Notes: generated by a model not told the origin, from the letters alone. DNA of 64,000 nucleotides from Rhodopseudomonas faecalis (GCF_003217325.1 NZ_QJTI01000017.1:24332-88331), one strand, 5' to 3'. Shown: positions 25,066 to 34,248, counted from the stretch's first letter. Made by a program: numbers and translations.

Positions 25066-26982
25066 ATGAATCTGAGAAAGCTCTCGAGATCGCAAGTGAT
25101 CCCACGCCAACGTCCAACGGACGTCGGCGTGGCGGTCGCGCGCCATCTTCTGGTTCGATCTCTAAGGCAGAACTATCTGCATCACGTGCTGGCAGGATGC
25201 CCCTCCGTTATTGGTTTCATCCTGAGCAATCCGGCTGACGGCGACACGTTCGTGGAGGCGGGTCGGACGCTTCATCGAAATCGCAATCGAACCAAACGCA
25301 CCATCCGTCCAGAGATTCTGCATTGGGACAGTGATGCTTCGGGCCGACGAACACGGGAAAAGGATCTCGGCAAGACGCTTACGGACAATGATCACGTTGT
25401 TGCGTTTGCCTACGGTGCCGATGCGTTCCCGCCGACATTTCGCCTTGCGGCCGATGGAATCTTAGCCCTCCCAGTTGCCGACCTCTCGGCTCTGAAGACA
25501 GCATCCCAGGCCGTCGGAATTCGTGGCCTGCCTGATGAAATTCTGGCGATTGCGGTTGGAGAGCCTCTCTCCCTGCTGAGCATCCTGATCAAGCCAGGTC
25601 GGAGCACGCGTCACATCGTGCGGAGCCTGAGGGAGGTCAGGAAGGACCAGCTCGGAAGGCACCGTCCCAAGCCGTCCCTGACGCTGACTTTGGACAATCT
25701 GCATGGATTTGGCGAGGCAGCTGCCTGGGGCCGTGAACTCGCCAAGGATCTCGATGAATATCGGTCTGGGCAGCTGCCGTGGGCAGATGTCAATCGAGGC
25801 GTCTTGGTCTCTGGTCCGACTGGGACTGGCAAAACCACGTTTGCGCAGGCGCTAGCCCGAACTTGCAACGTCCCAATTTACATCCATTCGCTCGCCCGCT
25901 GGCAGGCGGCTGGCTACCTCAACGACCTTCTGAAAGCCATGCGGCGAGCCTTCCACGAAGCGATCGCGGACGCCCCCAGCATCCTTTTCATCGACGAACT
26001 CGATTCCTTTGGAGATCGGGAAATCCTCGACGGAAAGAACGAGCAGTATACGCGAGAGGTCATCAACGCATTCCTTGAATGTTTGGATGGCGTTGACGGC
26101 CGAGAAGGCGTGGTTGTCGTCGGTGCCACCAACCTTCCGGACAAGATCGACAAGGCTATCCTCCGGCCGGGGCGACTGGGAAAACACGTCAAAATCCCCC
26201 TTCCCGATCTCGATGCCCGAATTGGCATTCTGCGTCACCATCTCAGGGACGACGCCGCCTCTGCCGATCTGGCTGACATCGCATCCCGGCTTGAGGGCGC
26301 TTCCGGAGCTGTGATCGAGCAGGTGGTCCGGGACGCAAGGCGAAAGGCCCGTTCCGAACGGCGTCCCCTGACCTTCACGGACCTCATGCACGGCCTCCCG
26401 GTGCGGATTGTGCAGTCCGAGGAGGCCTTCCATGAGGCCTGTGTCCACGAAGCTGGCCACGCCATTGTTGGCCACTTCCTCGGGAGCGAGGCTGGCAGTC
26501 AATTGCTCGAATGTCAGGTACTCCGAGAGGTCGGGATGGACGGCTCTGGCGGCCGCACCATCATGCGGCAGATTCCCGGCCGGAACCTTGGGAAGGCTGC
26601 TTACGTCGCCCAGATCGCGATCTTGCTCGCTGGGATCGCGGCCGAGGAATTCGTGTTCGGCGACCATGCTGACGGAGCTGGCGGATCGGACGATTCCGAT
26701 CTCAGACAGGCTACGTTGATTGCAGCGACAATGGAAGTTTCGCTCGGTCTGGGGGAAAGCCTCGTTTACCTAACCTCGAAACAACCGGACGACGTTTTGG
26801 CACGACTGCGATTGGATCCTTTGCTCCGGCAGACCGTCGCAAGGACGATGGATCGATGCTTCCAGAGAGCGAGAGGCATCATCACAGAACGTAGAGATGC
26901 CTTCGATAGAATCGTTCAGCTTTTGATGGAGCGCGGACGCGCATCAGCAGAGGACCTCAAGCACGCAATTGTTACAGTTTAG
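25066..26982 (+). CDS. Soluble FtsH-like AAA+ M41 metalloprotease, copy 2
   Basis: The 638-residue product begins MNLRKLSRSQVIPRQRPTDV. It has the same layout as copy 1: variable N-terminal domain, AAA+ with Walker A 'GPTGTGKTT' (about 251-259), Walker B 'ILFIDELD', pore loop 'ARWQAAG', 'LRPGRLGK', then M41 peptidase with 'HEAGH' (about 461) and 'DSDLRQATLIAAT'. It shows no membrane segments. The AAA and protease domains align with copy 1 along their whole length, but the N-terminal domains are much less alike, suggesting different substrates or partners. A GGAGAG site supports this start. The gene ends 880 bases before tnsA. Confidence 0.88.
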   Translation: MNLRKLSRSQVIPRQRPTDVGVAVARHLLVRSLRQNYLHHVLAGCPSVIGFILSNPADGDTFVEAGRTLHRNRNRTKRTIRPEILHWDSDASGRRTREKDLGKTLTDNDHVVAFAYGADAFPPTFRLAADGILALPVADLSALKTASQAVGIRGLPDEILAIAVGEPLSLLSILIKPGRSTRHIVRSLREVRKDQLGRHRPKPSLTLTLDNLHGFGEAAAWGRELAKDLDEYRSGQLPWADVNRGVLVSGPTGTGKTTFAQALARTCNVPIYIHSLARWQAAGYLNDLLKAMRRAFHEAIADAPSILFIDELDSFGDREILDGKNEQYTREVINAFLECLDGVDGREGVVVVGATNLPDKIDKAILRPGRLGKHVKIPLPDLDARIGILRHHLRDDAASADLADIASRLEGASGAVIEQVVRDARRKARSERRPLTFTDLMHGLPVRIVQSEEAFHEACVHEAGHAIVGHFLGSEAGSQLLECQVLREVGMDGSGGRTIMRQIPGRNLGKAAYVAQIAILLAGIAAEEFVFGDHADGAGGSDDSDLRQATLIAATMEVSLGLGESLVYLTSKQPDDVLARLRLDPLLRQTVARTMDRCFQRARGIITERRDAFDRIVQLLMERGRASAEDLKHAIVTV

Positions 26983-27862
26983 AGCTACATACTACTGCTT
27001 GGCCTAGGCTCGAAAACTACACTTCTCGTATCGTTGTCTGTGTAGTGGCATTTGGCACCTAAGCCGGATCGCAGCATAGACAATGTCCGTGGGGACACCC
27101 AACCGATGCGGCCGGAGCTTCCATCGAAGAAGCGCGTCTACTCCAAATACATCACCGGTCGGGAGCGCTACTTTTGGCCCGAACTCTGGGTGAAGTTATC
27201 TTCTGCCACTATTCAGCGCAGCATCAACATTGATCTCCCGGATTCCATGGGAACGAAAACGCTTATACAGGCGCGACTCTCTTGCTTAGCTCGATAAAGC
27301 GCGACGTAAGCCCATGCGAAGAGATCGCCCGCGTCGGTCACTCCCGTGAAGGCGAACGATCGGATGCCTACTTCCGATGGAAGTAAATATTCTTGGAAAA
27401 ATTGCGCACCGTGAGTTAATGGTTGTTAACCATTTGCAATGACCGTTTTCCGTAGGATCTTTTCAAGTCAGGCTCCCTCATGTACCTAACGGCACACCAA
27501 ACAAAGCAATGTTTGGCCGCGTTCGCTGCTGCGAACATTGAGTGCACCGGGATCAGTCGATTGATCCGAAAAAGAGGAGGCAAAACGTGCTGATTACCGC
27601 TTACGCCTCCGCCGCTAGCACTCTCCTGACCTCTACCGCATTCTCCAAAATAGCCGACTGATCGATCGGCGCCGCGGCGCTGTTCTGTCAATCGTACGAT
27701 CCGGAACGCGTTTTCTGGAAAATTCGTCCGACGCATCATGTGTTCGGTCGAGGAGAACTGCTGTGTTGAACGGTCCCATCCTCCACAACGGCCTCATAGC
27801 CCGCTGACGCCGCGGCCAACTCCGCGGCTCACGGTCCTCTCGATACATCGATCGGGAGGAAA
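26983..27862. other. 880-bp gene-poor region upstream of tnsA
   Basis: No family-supported gene. An inverted repeat ACTACAC (27017-27023) / GTGTAGT (27041-27047) follows the FtsH-like gene and may be a weak terminator or part of a transposon end. Several short AT-rich runs (27385-27425) and an 'AGAGGAGG' site with a short frame (27587-27661) are present. This is where one end of the Tn7-like element and its TnsB-binding repeats might be expected, but I could not define them. Confidence 0.4.
27587..27661 (+). CDS. Possible 24-aa leader peptide upstream of tnsA
   Basis: GTG start preceded by a strong AGAGGAGG and a 5-base spacer; the frame encodes a short hydrophobic peptide (VLITAYASAASTLLTSTAFS...) ending in TGA at 27659. 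It could be a regulatory leader or chance. Confidence 0.25.
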   Translation: MLITAYASAASTLLTSTAFSKIAD

Positions 27863-28579
27863 ATGTTCGCTCAAGGCTGCCGGTTAATAAGTCCCGGAAC
27901 GCTTGAGATGCGTCCGGAGGTCGTCGTGAACTACTCTATCCCGCCCGAGCAATCCCGCTCCACGCGTAAGATCGCCTTGAAGTCTCGCGGCTCCTGTCGC
28001 GGCTTCGCCGTCTTCCAGAACCGTGTAATCGTGTTCGAGAGCCATCTTGAGCTCATGGTGTTCTTTATGCTCACGCTACGTACGCAGACGGCCACGGTTG
28101 AAGACCAGCCGCCCGCCGTAACTTATCGCGACGGTAACAATCTTCGCCAGCACACTTTCGATTTCCTTGTGATCAACCACGATGGCAGCCGCATGTACGT
28201 CGCGGTCAAGCCCGCCAAGCGTGTTGAACGCTCCGGGATCAACACGACCCTTCGCCTAATCGCGGCGCAGATGCCGCCGCGAACTGCTACCGTGCATTTG
28301 GTGACCGATGCTGATTTCTCCTACGCAGCGCGCTACAATGCCACGCAGGCGTTCGATTTCCTTCGTTTCCCCGTCAAGGAACACGATGAGGCAATGGCCG
28401 CTTTTGCCAACCAAATCACCACTTCAGTGCGCATTGCCGATCTCGTGGCTGCAAGCGGCCTCGGTGCGATGGGCTTCCGTTCCATTGTTCGCCTCATCGT
28501 TCATCGCGTATTCGAGCCGGTAAGTCCGAGAGAGCGTATCACCTACGACTCGTTCATTCGTCCCGTCCTCGTTACGTAG
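27863..28579 (+). CDS. tnsA: TnsA-type transposon endonuclease
   Basis: The 238-residue protein has the TnsA-type nuclease core: 'FESHLE' (about 58-63), 'QHTFDFLV' (about 97-104) and 'MYVAVKPAKRV' (about 112-122), supplying the Glu, Asp and Lys of a restriction-like site. In Tn7, TnsA nicks the 5' ends while TnsB joins the 3' ends, giving cut-and-paste transposition. Two starts have good ribosome-binding sites: ATG 27863 (GGGAGG) and GTG 27926 (CGGAGG); the similarity begins after the second. It is the first gene of tnsA-tnsB-tnsC-tniQ. Confidence 0.85.
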   Translation: MFAQGCRLISPGTLEMRPEVVVNYSIPPEQSRSTRKIALKSRGSCRGFAVFQNRVIVFESHLELMVFFMLTLRTQTATVEDQPPAVTYRDGNNLRQHTFDFLVINHDGSRMYVAVKPAKRVERSGINTTLRLIAAQMPPRTATVHLVTDADFSYAARYNATQAFDFLRFPVKEHDEAMAAFANQITTSVRIADLVAASGLGAMGFRSIVRLIVHRVFEPVSPRERITYDSFIRPVLVT

Positions 28580-28689
28580 CCCACGCATCGCCCCGACGCT
28601 CGCCTTCACAGCGAGCATTCACACCCCGATGAGCGTCGGCAGTAGCGGCCCGACGCATCGCTCCCACATGCCCGCAGTTCGAGACCGTC

Positions 28690-30774
28690 ATGACCAAGAT
28701 CAATATCGGCGAAAACGATCGCATCATTCTGAAGAACTCTGAACGTCGTGTCGTATCCAGTGACGCCGTCGGATACGTCCTTGCCCGTACGGGCCACAGC
28801 GTTGAGCTGCACGAACCCTTCACGCACGAAGAGATCGTCAAGTTGATCGATGCCGGCGAGATGCGCATCGACCGCAATTGGTTCGAAGAATCCCGTGCCC
28901 GCGCTCGCCTTATGGCAGGCGTGGACAGCCTGTCGAACCTCAAAACTGAGGAGCAAAACCTTTTGCTGCGCCGTGAATACTACGTATCGCAATTCCTCGC
29001 GATGGAGGCCGCTGACAATAAAGTGACCCGCACCGATCCGCAGATCAAGAAGGCAATCATCGATATCGAGGTTAGTCGTCTCACCGATGGAACCCGTTGC
29101 GACGTCTGGATCAAGGACAAGCGGCCGCCTTCGCCCCGAACCTTGCGCCGTTGGCTGAAACACTACGAGGATGGCCAGCGAAACGTCATTGCACTGCGCA
29201 CTCGGTATCGTCACAGCGGCAATCCCATCTCGAACATCGATCCAGAAGTCCACTCTCTACTGACTAAGTACGCCATCGCATACTGTCACGAGTCGCGACC
29301 ACCTATCAGCTTGCTTCACGGGAGGCTGCTTTCGGAGCTCGCCACGGTGAACCTGCAGCGTGATGCCGACGGACTACCGCGACTTACGGCCCCCGCGAAG
29401 GCAACGCTTCAGCGTCGAATTCAGAAACTGAATCAATTCGAGGTTCATGCGAGTCGACACGGTATTTCGAGCGCTCGCGCACGCTTTGCCGTCGTCGGCA
29501 ATGGCCTTGATGTGACCCGCCCGCTACAGCACGTCCAAATCGACACCTGGACGATCCAGTTGCACACGATCGTGAACGACCTTGGTCTCGATCAGCAACT
29601 GACGGCCGAAGATCGCAAACGTCTCAAGAAGGAGCGACTCAAATTTTGTGTGGTGTTTGACGTTGCGACGAGGTGCGTCCTCGGATTTCGCATCTCCAGA
29701 CTCGACGATGCGCAGAATGCGATCGCCGCTCTCGCGATGAGCGTTTCCGACAAAAGCGCTATCGCCAAATCCGCAGGATGCAAGTCCGACTGGATGCAAC
29801 GCGGCCCCGGGTCTTGCTACTCGCCTGATGCTGGTTCTCCCTTCATTGATTCTGGATTCCGCGGAACGATCGCTTGTCTCGGCTCTGTTTACGAAAACGC
29901 TCCCGCCGGACTGTCGCATATGCGCGGGCACATCGAGCGATCGCTTGGCACGTTTCACACCATGTTGATGCCCAACTTCACTGGGCGATCCTTCAGCAAT
30001 GTCATTGAGAAGGGAGATTACGAAGCGGACGACCGTATCTCGATCCTAAGTAAGCAGCTTCCGATGATCTTCACGCGCTTTATTGTCGATATCTATCACC
30101 ACACGCCGCACGAAGGTCTCTGCGGCGAGACGCCCTATAATGCGTGGGTCCGTCTGACGGCCCTCTACGGAACCGCCCCCTGCCCCAATATCCACGAGCG
30201 TCGTGACATTTTTGGCGTACCTTTGAAGCGCACTCTCCACACCCGCGGCATTCGCGTTGGCGGCAATTATTACCAGTCCGAGGAGATCCAAGAGTGGCGC
30301 CGCCAGGTCGGGGACACCGATCTCGACGTACGCTTCGACACCTCCGACATCGGCCACATCTCAGCCTGGTTCGATGGCCGCTGGAACGTCGTTCCGGCCG
30401 TTCGCTCATCTCTTCGCGGCGTCGATTTCAATACCTGGAAGGACGCTGTTGCGGACCTCCGTCGCCGTCACGCTGCTGGTGCCCGTGTCTACGAACACAT
30501 CGTCCACGACGCGATCCGGGCGATCTCTGCAATCGCCGAAGACGCTGTCTGCCGCACTGCCATCTCCGGCACGCGTCCGACCGCGAAGGAACTTGACTTG
30601 GAGGAGGATCGCCTCACGCTCGGCTTTGACATCGTCAGCGATGACATTGCCGAAGAAAAGCACCCGGACGACATCTTGGGCACCAGTTTCCCGGGGCCGG
30701 CCGGCCAGCCCGAGGCGACTCCGATCCTCGGTGACAGTCCGGACGCTGCCTACCGCCCCGAACTCGAGGACTGA
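28690..30774 (+). CDS. tnsB: TnsB-type DDE transposase
   Basis: The 694-residue transposase has N-terminal DNA-binding helices, then an RNase H-fold core with Asp285 in 'HVQIDTW', Asp380 in 'SPDAGSPF' and Glu416 in 'RGHIERS' (D-x35-E spacing between the last two), followed by a Mu-type beta-barrel region and an acidic C-terminal tail that would contact TnsC. The length fits TnsB (about 700). The gene is complete. It lies 110 bases after tnsA and 61 before tnsC. Confidence 0.92.
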   Translation: MTKINIGENDRIILKNSERRVVSSDAVGYVLARTGHSVELHEPFTHEEIVKLIDAGEMRIDRNWFEESRARARLMAGVDSLSNLKTEEQNLLLRREYYVSQFLAMEAADNKVTRTDPQIKKAIIDIEVSRLTDGTRCDVWIKDKRPPSPRTLRRWLKHYEDGQRNVIALRTRYRHSGNPISNIDPEVHSLLTKYAIAYCHESRPPISLLHGRLLSELATVNLQRDADGLPRLTAPAKATLQRRIQKLNQFEVHASRHGISSARARFAVVGNGLDVTRPLQHVQIDTWTIQLHTIVNDLGLDQQLTAEDRKRLKKERLKFCVVFDVATRCVLGFRISRLDDAQNAIAALAMSVSDKSAIAKSAGCKSDWMQRGPGSCYSPDAGSPFIDSGFRGTIACLGSVYENAPAGLSHMRGHIERSLGTFHTMLMPNFTGRSFSNVIEKGDYEADDRISILSKQLPMIFTRFIVDIYHHTPHEGLCGETPYNAWVRLTALYGTAPCPNIHERRDIFGVPLKRTLHTRGIRVGGNYYQSEEIQEWRRQVGDTDLDVRFDTSDIGHISAWFDGRWNVVPAVRSSLRGVDFNTWKDAVADLRRRHAAGARVYEHIVHDAIRAISAIAEDAVCRTAISGTRPTAKELDLEEDRLTLGFDIVSDDIAEEKHPDDILGTSFPGPAGQPEATPILGDSPDAAYRPELED

Positions 30775-30835
30775 TCGTCCGAACAATAGCGCTCGCAAGT
30801 CGCGCTACGCTTTTCTACAAACCGGAGCAACTATC

Positions 30836-31927
30836 ATGCCTCACGACAACATGACCGATGTCGCAGAAATCACCGCTGACCCGGTCGCGCTCCTCCATGA
30901 AGAAGCCTGCAACTCAACCGAGTTCAGGATCATGGAGACCATCCGCGCCAAATTTCTCCCGACCAAGCGGGATGCTAAGCTGGCCGAGGCCCTTCGCTTG
31001 CTCATTCGCGAAGCCGTCAAACGCAAGGACGAAAAACTTCCGCCGTCGTTCGAGAATCGCGGAAAGAGCGGCGGTGGATTGGCACTGATCGGTCGTACGG
31101 GAGGCGGAAAATCCCGCTCGCTCCAGCGATATTTCGAGAAACACTCAGTTTTGCGAGGATACGCTGAAGCGACGTCCCGATCCCCCTTGATTAGCATCAC
31201 AGTGCCGAGCCCTTGCACCTCCATGCAGCTTGCTCGCGCGCTGCTTCGTGCGACCGGCTACGCGGTCCAACGCGATCTCCCTGCCCACCGCTTGTGGGAG
31301 ATGGCCTTCGAACGATTGCACCACATGCGAAAATTCATCGTGCATTTCGACGAAATGCAGCATGTCGTTCATAACATGCCTGACAAAGAACTCCAGCAGA
31401 TGGCGGACACGCTCAAGATTGCCATCGACGATCACCGCATCACGATCATTCTCTCGGGCGTCGAAACCTTAAAGCCGTTTCTTCAATTCGACACGCAGGT
31501 CCTCCGACGTTTTACGATCGTTCCATTTGAGGAGATCAATCACGACAACCACGGCGAAATCGTCCATATGGTCGAGTCCTACGCTAAGGCAGCCAACCTG
31601 AAGGCAAAGCTGGGCGACCGTGAAGAAGTCAAGGCTGACTTTATCGCGCGACTCGCTCATGCAGCGTTGAATGCCTATGGATACTCTATCGTTCTGACGC
31701 ATCTGGCCATCGAGCATGCCTTGCAGGGCGGCTACCCCCATCTCGTCCCCGAGGACTTCGCGACCGTCTTCGCGCGTAAGACCGGATTTGCCGCCGATCG
31801 CAATCCGTTCATCGCCCCGGCCTGGCTCGACATCGACTGCTCGAAGATTTTCATCGCGCCGAAAATCGGTGGGCCGACCGATCCCATCAAAACCAAGGCC
31901 AAGGCCAAAAGCAAGGGAGCGGCATGA
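30836..31927 (+). CDS. tnsC: TnsC/TniB-type AAA+ regulator
   Basis: The 363-residue ATPase has Walker A 'GRTGGGKS' (about 87-94), Walker B 'IVHFDEMQH' (about 167-175) and sensor 'IILSGVE'. In Tn7-like systems TnsC forms ATP-dependent filaments on target DNA and links the target selector (TniQ/TnsD) to TnsAB. A basic tail ('KTKAKAKSKGAA') closes the protein. The TGA overlaps the ATG of tniQ (ATGA at 31924). Confidence 0.9.
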   Translation: MPHDNMTDVAEITADPVALLHEEACNSTEFRIMETIRAKFLPTKRDAKLAEALRLLIREAVKRKDEKLPPSFENRGKSGGGLALIGRTGGGKSRSLQRYFEKHSVLRGYAEATSRSPLISITVPSPCTSMQLARALLRATGYAVQRDLPAHRLWEMAFERLHHMRKFIVHFDEMQHVVHNMPDKELQQMADTLKIAIDDHRITIILSGVETLKPFLQFDTQVLRRFTIVPFEEINHDNHGEIVHMVESYAKAANLKAKLGDREEVKADFIARLAHAALNAYGYSIVLTHLAIEHALQGGYPHLVPEDFATVFARKTGFAADRNPFIAPAWLDIDCSKIFIAPKIGGPTDPIKTKAKAKSKGAA

Positions 31928-33756
31928 TGTCCATGAAGCTGACGCTTCGCGTTCCGTTGATGCCGGATGAGCTGACTACCGACTACTGCGCCCGGCTCGC
32001 GATCCGCAATTTCCGGTCCGCATCCTCGTTCGCGCTGGATATGGGGTTTTCGTTCTCCGACCTCGCGAGCGGATCGGAAATGGCGCTTACCAAACTTGCA
32101 GAAATTAGTGGCGAGCCTCTGACATCGCTGCAAGAAAACCAACTTCATTGGATGAGAACCGATCGCGGACATCTGAAGGGCCAGCTTCTGACTAGGCAGA
32201 CGCTGCGTCATGGACACTACGTCGGCTGTCCGGAGTGCTTCAGGGAAGACATTGAGACCTCCGCCGTCCCCGCGGCTGCGGCAGTGCGACACAGGATGCA
32301 CTGGATTCTTGCTTCAGTCCAAACCTGTGAGAAGCACCACATCGCGCTTCAAAAGATCGGTAATAGAACCAACGGTGGAGTTAAGAAGAACTGGTCGGAC
32401 ATTGCAAACTCAATCGCCCACGATCTTCCAGCCCTCGCTGCGGTCGCCATGTCACGATCGCCTTCGGGTTTCGAGCTGTATCTTATCAATCGCCTTTACG
32501 GTGCGCCGACGGAGAGCTGGCTCGATCGCCTCGAATTCTTCGCGGCAGAACACACCGCCAAGATCTTCGGAGCCAGTTCGAAGCCGGATCTTAAGGCTCC
32601 GCTCGATGGATTGAACGATCGCGAACTCCGCGAAGTGGGGCAAGCCGGGTTCAGTGTCCTAAACGGGGGAGGAGCTTCCATCTCCCGCTTCCTGTCCGAC
32701 CTGAAACGAAACTATGTGCATGATATGGCGAAGCTTCGCACTCGGGCGCTCACCCCCGCGAAGGTTTATGGTCACGTGTACGCCAGCTTGAAACGATTGG
32801 AAAAGAACCCTGCATTCCGTCCCGTGCAGCAGACCGTTGCGGAACACGCCCTTGCCAACTTCCCACTCGGTCCCGGCGATACAGTCTTCGGCGTTGAGAT
32901 GAAAGTACGCCAATTGCATTCAGTTGCGACGGCCGCGAAACATTGCAAAATCGGATCTGCGCGTGTTCTGAAAATTCTTACCGCGGGCGGTCTGTTGCCT
33001 CAACCTGGCTGGTCTAATCACGACGCGGTGGTTAACGCCCAAGAGGCAGAGCGCCTGATTGGCCTACAAATGGAAAGCATCACTCAAGTCGAAGCTCAGC
33101 GTCATTTGAATGTGTCCGAGAACGTAATGAATAGACTGATCGCAAGCAATCTGATCTCTCGCCACAAGCAGAGCACGGGAGTCTATGCGTACCGCTATAT
33201 CGTTTCGGAATTGGACGCTTTGCTCGCGGACGTCTTTCGCGATGCATTGCCGGTCAGTCCCGACACGAAAGGTGCTTTGTCACTGGGTAGAGCTGCCCAA
33301 GCCGTTCAATCGTCGGTCGACGCAATTACGAACCTGATTGTCAATCGACGCCTGAAATGGGTTGGATACAGAACAGACTTGCGCGGGTTCTCTTCCCTCG
33401 TCGTAGATCCCGTGGACGTCGCGAGTGTCCTGCGACAATCGCATCCATCGAAGCTGAGCACGGCCGCGACGGCGTCTCGGCTGAACGTGTCCAAGCGTGC
33501 TGTACGCTATCTCATCGGAAAGCTTCTCGTGTCAGCGCCGATGAAACATCCGGTGTCTCACAAGATCTGCCACTTTTTTGATCCCACGGATATCGATCGC
33601 TTTGACGCAGAGTACATTTCTCTTTTTAACCTGAGCCGTTTGACTAGCCGTCGCGCCGCCACACTAAAGAAGGAGTTGGATGAACGGTCAATTCTTCCGG
33701 TACTGGCGGAATGGCGCGTAACGACGATCTACCGACGGGCAGATCTCGGTCTCTGA
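31924..33756 (+). CDS. tniQ: TniQ/TnsD-type target selector
   Basis: The 610-residue protein has an N-terminal TniQ domain with the zinc finger 'CPEC' (about 101-104) and 'CEKHH' (about 131-135), followed by a long C-terminal region with several helix-turn-helix-like repeats ('TVAEHALANF', 'SITQVEAQRHLNVSENVMNR', 'LSTAATASRLNVSKRAVRYL'). That build is closer to TnsD, which recognises a fixed chromosomal site, than to the short TniQ of CRISPR-associated transposons. No cas genes or CRISPR repeats are nearby. The overlap with tnsC implies coupled translation, and a terminator follows 21 bases after the stop. Confidence 0.88.
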   Translation: MMSMKLTLRVPLMPDELTTDYCARLAIRNFRSASSFALDMGFSFSDLASGSEMALTKLAEISGEPLTSLQENQLHWMRTDRGHLKGQLLTRQTLRHGHYVGCPECFREDIETSAVPAAAAVRHRMHWILASVQTCEKHHIALQKIGNRTNGGVKKNWSDIANSIAHDLPALAAVAMSRSPSGFELYLINRLYGAPTESWLDRLEFFAAEHTAKIFGASSKPDLKAPLDGLNDRELREVGQAGFSVLNGGGASISRFLSDLKRNYVHDMAKLRTRALTPAKVYGHVYASLKRLEKNPAFRPVQQTVAEHALANFPLGPGDTVFGVEMKVRQLHSVATAAKHCKIGSARVLKILTAGGLLPQPGWSNHDAVVNAQEAERLIGLQMESITQVEAQRHLNVSENVMNRLIASNLISRHKQSTGVYAYRYIVSELDALLADVFRDALPVSPDTKGALSLGRAAQAVQSSVDAITNLIVNRRLKWVGYRTDLRGFSSLVVDPVDVASVLRQSHPSKLSTAATASRLNVSKRAVRYLIGKLLVSAPMKHPVSHKICHFFDPTDIDRFDAEYISLFNLSRLTSRRAATLKKELDERSILPVLAEWRVTTIYRRADLGL

Positions 33757-33777
33757 AAACAGCAAAGACGCCGAAAT

Positions 33778-33802
33778 GGCTCCCATCCGGGAGCCTTTTT
33801 TT
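33778..33802 (+). terminator. Rho-independent terminator of the tns operon
   Basis: GGCTCCC (33778-33784), loop ATCC, GGGAGCC (33789-33795), then seven T. It lies directly after tniQ. Confidence 0.92.
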
Positions 33803-34013
33803 GGCTTCTGCCTTTGGTAACGGCCAGACTAGCCGATGTCTGATGGCCATTTTCGCCAATCGGAAATCTCAAGACCCCCTATAAAATCGCGGTTTCTTGA
33901 ATCGACGTTGGACGATCTAGATGTTCCATCACAGCGGCGATTGTCGCCGCGTTACGCACTCAGGATCAGCGCAACGCCTGCGGGGCCAGTTGGTTCCGTT
34001 TCGGGAGCTTATC

Positions 34014-34057
34014 GCGTTTTCCAGCGAAGTGGATTCCGGTTCGCGTCAAGAAAACGC
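34014..34057. repeat. Dispersed 44-bp repeat, GCGTTTTC...GAAAACGC (copy 1)
   Basis: Inverted ends GCGTTTTC and GAAAACGC enclose 'CCGGTTCGCGTCAA'. Nearly the same sequence recurs at 62450-62493. Confidence 0.8.
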
Positions 34058-34104
34058 ATTGGAACAAAGCTATACCAACGAAAATTGATACCAACCCATC
34101 CGCA

Positions 34105-34193
34105 CGTCATGGCCGGGCTTCGTCCCGGCCATCCACGTCTTTGATCTTGCAGCGCTTTCAAGACGTGGATGCCCGCGACAAGCGGGCATGACG
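34105..34193. repeat. Dispersed intergenic palindromic repeat (GGCCGGGCTTCGTCCCGGCC type)
   Basis: CGTCATGGCCGGG...CCCGGCCATCCACGTCTT is followed by CAAGACGTGGATGCCCGCGA and CGGGCATGACG, so it folds as nested hairpins. I recognise this as a common intergenic repeat of Bradyrhizobium and Rhodopseudomonas chromosomes. Confidence 0.8.
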
Positions 34194-34225
34194 AGCAATG
34201 GTAGGAGCCGTTGGTATTAGAGCTT

Positions 34226-34248
34226 CGGTTCTGATTCTATCAGAACCG
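34226..34248. repeat. Small hairpin repeat CGGTTCTGAT-TCT-ATCAGAACCG (copy 1)
   Basis: Perfect 10-bp stem with 3-base loop 24 bases past the tgt stop. Related copies at 36648, 62515 and 63796. Confidence 0.85.
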
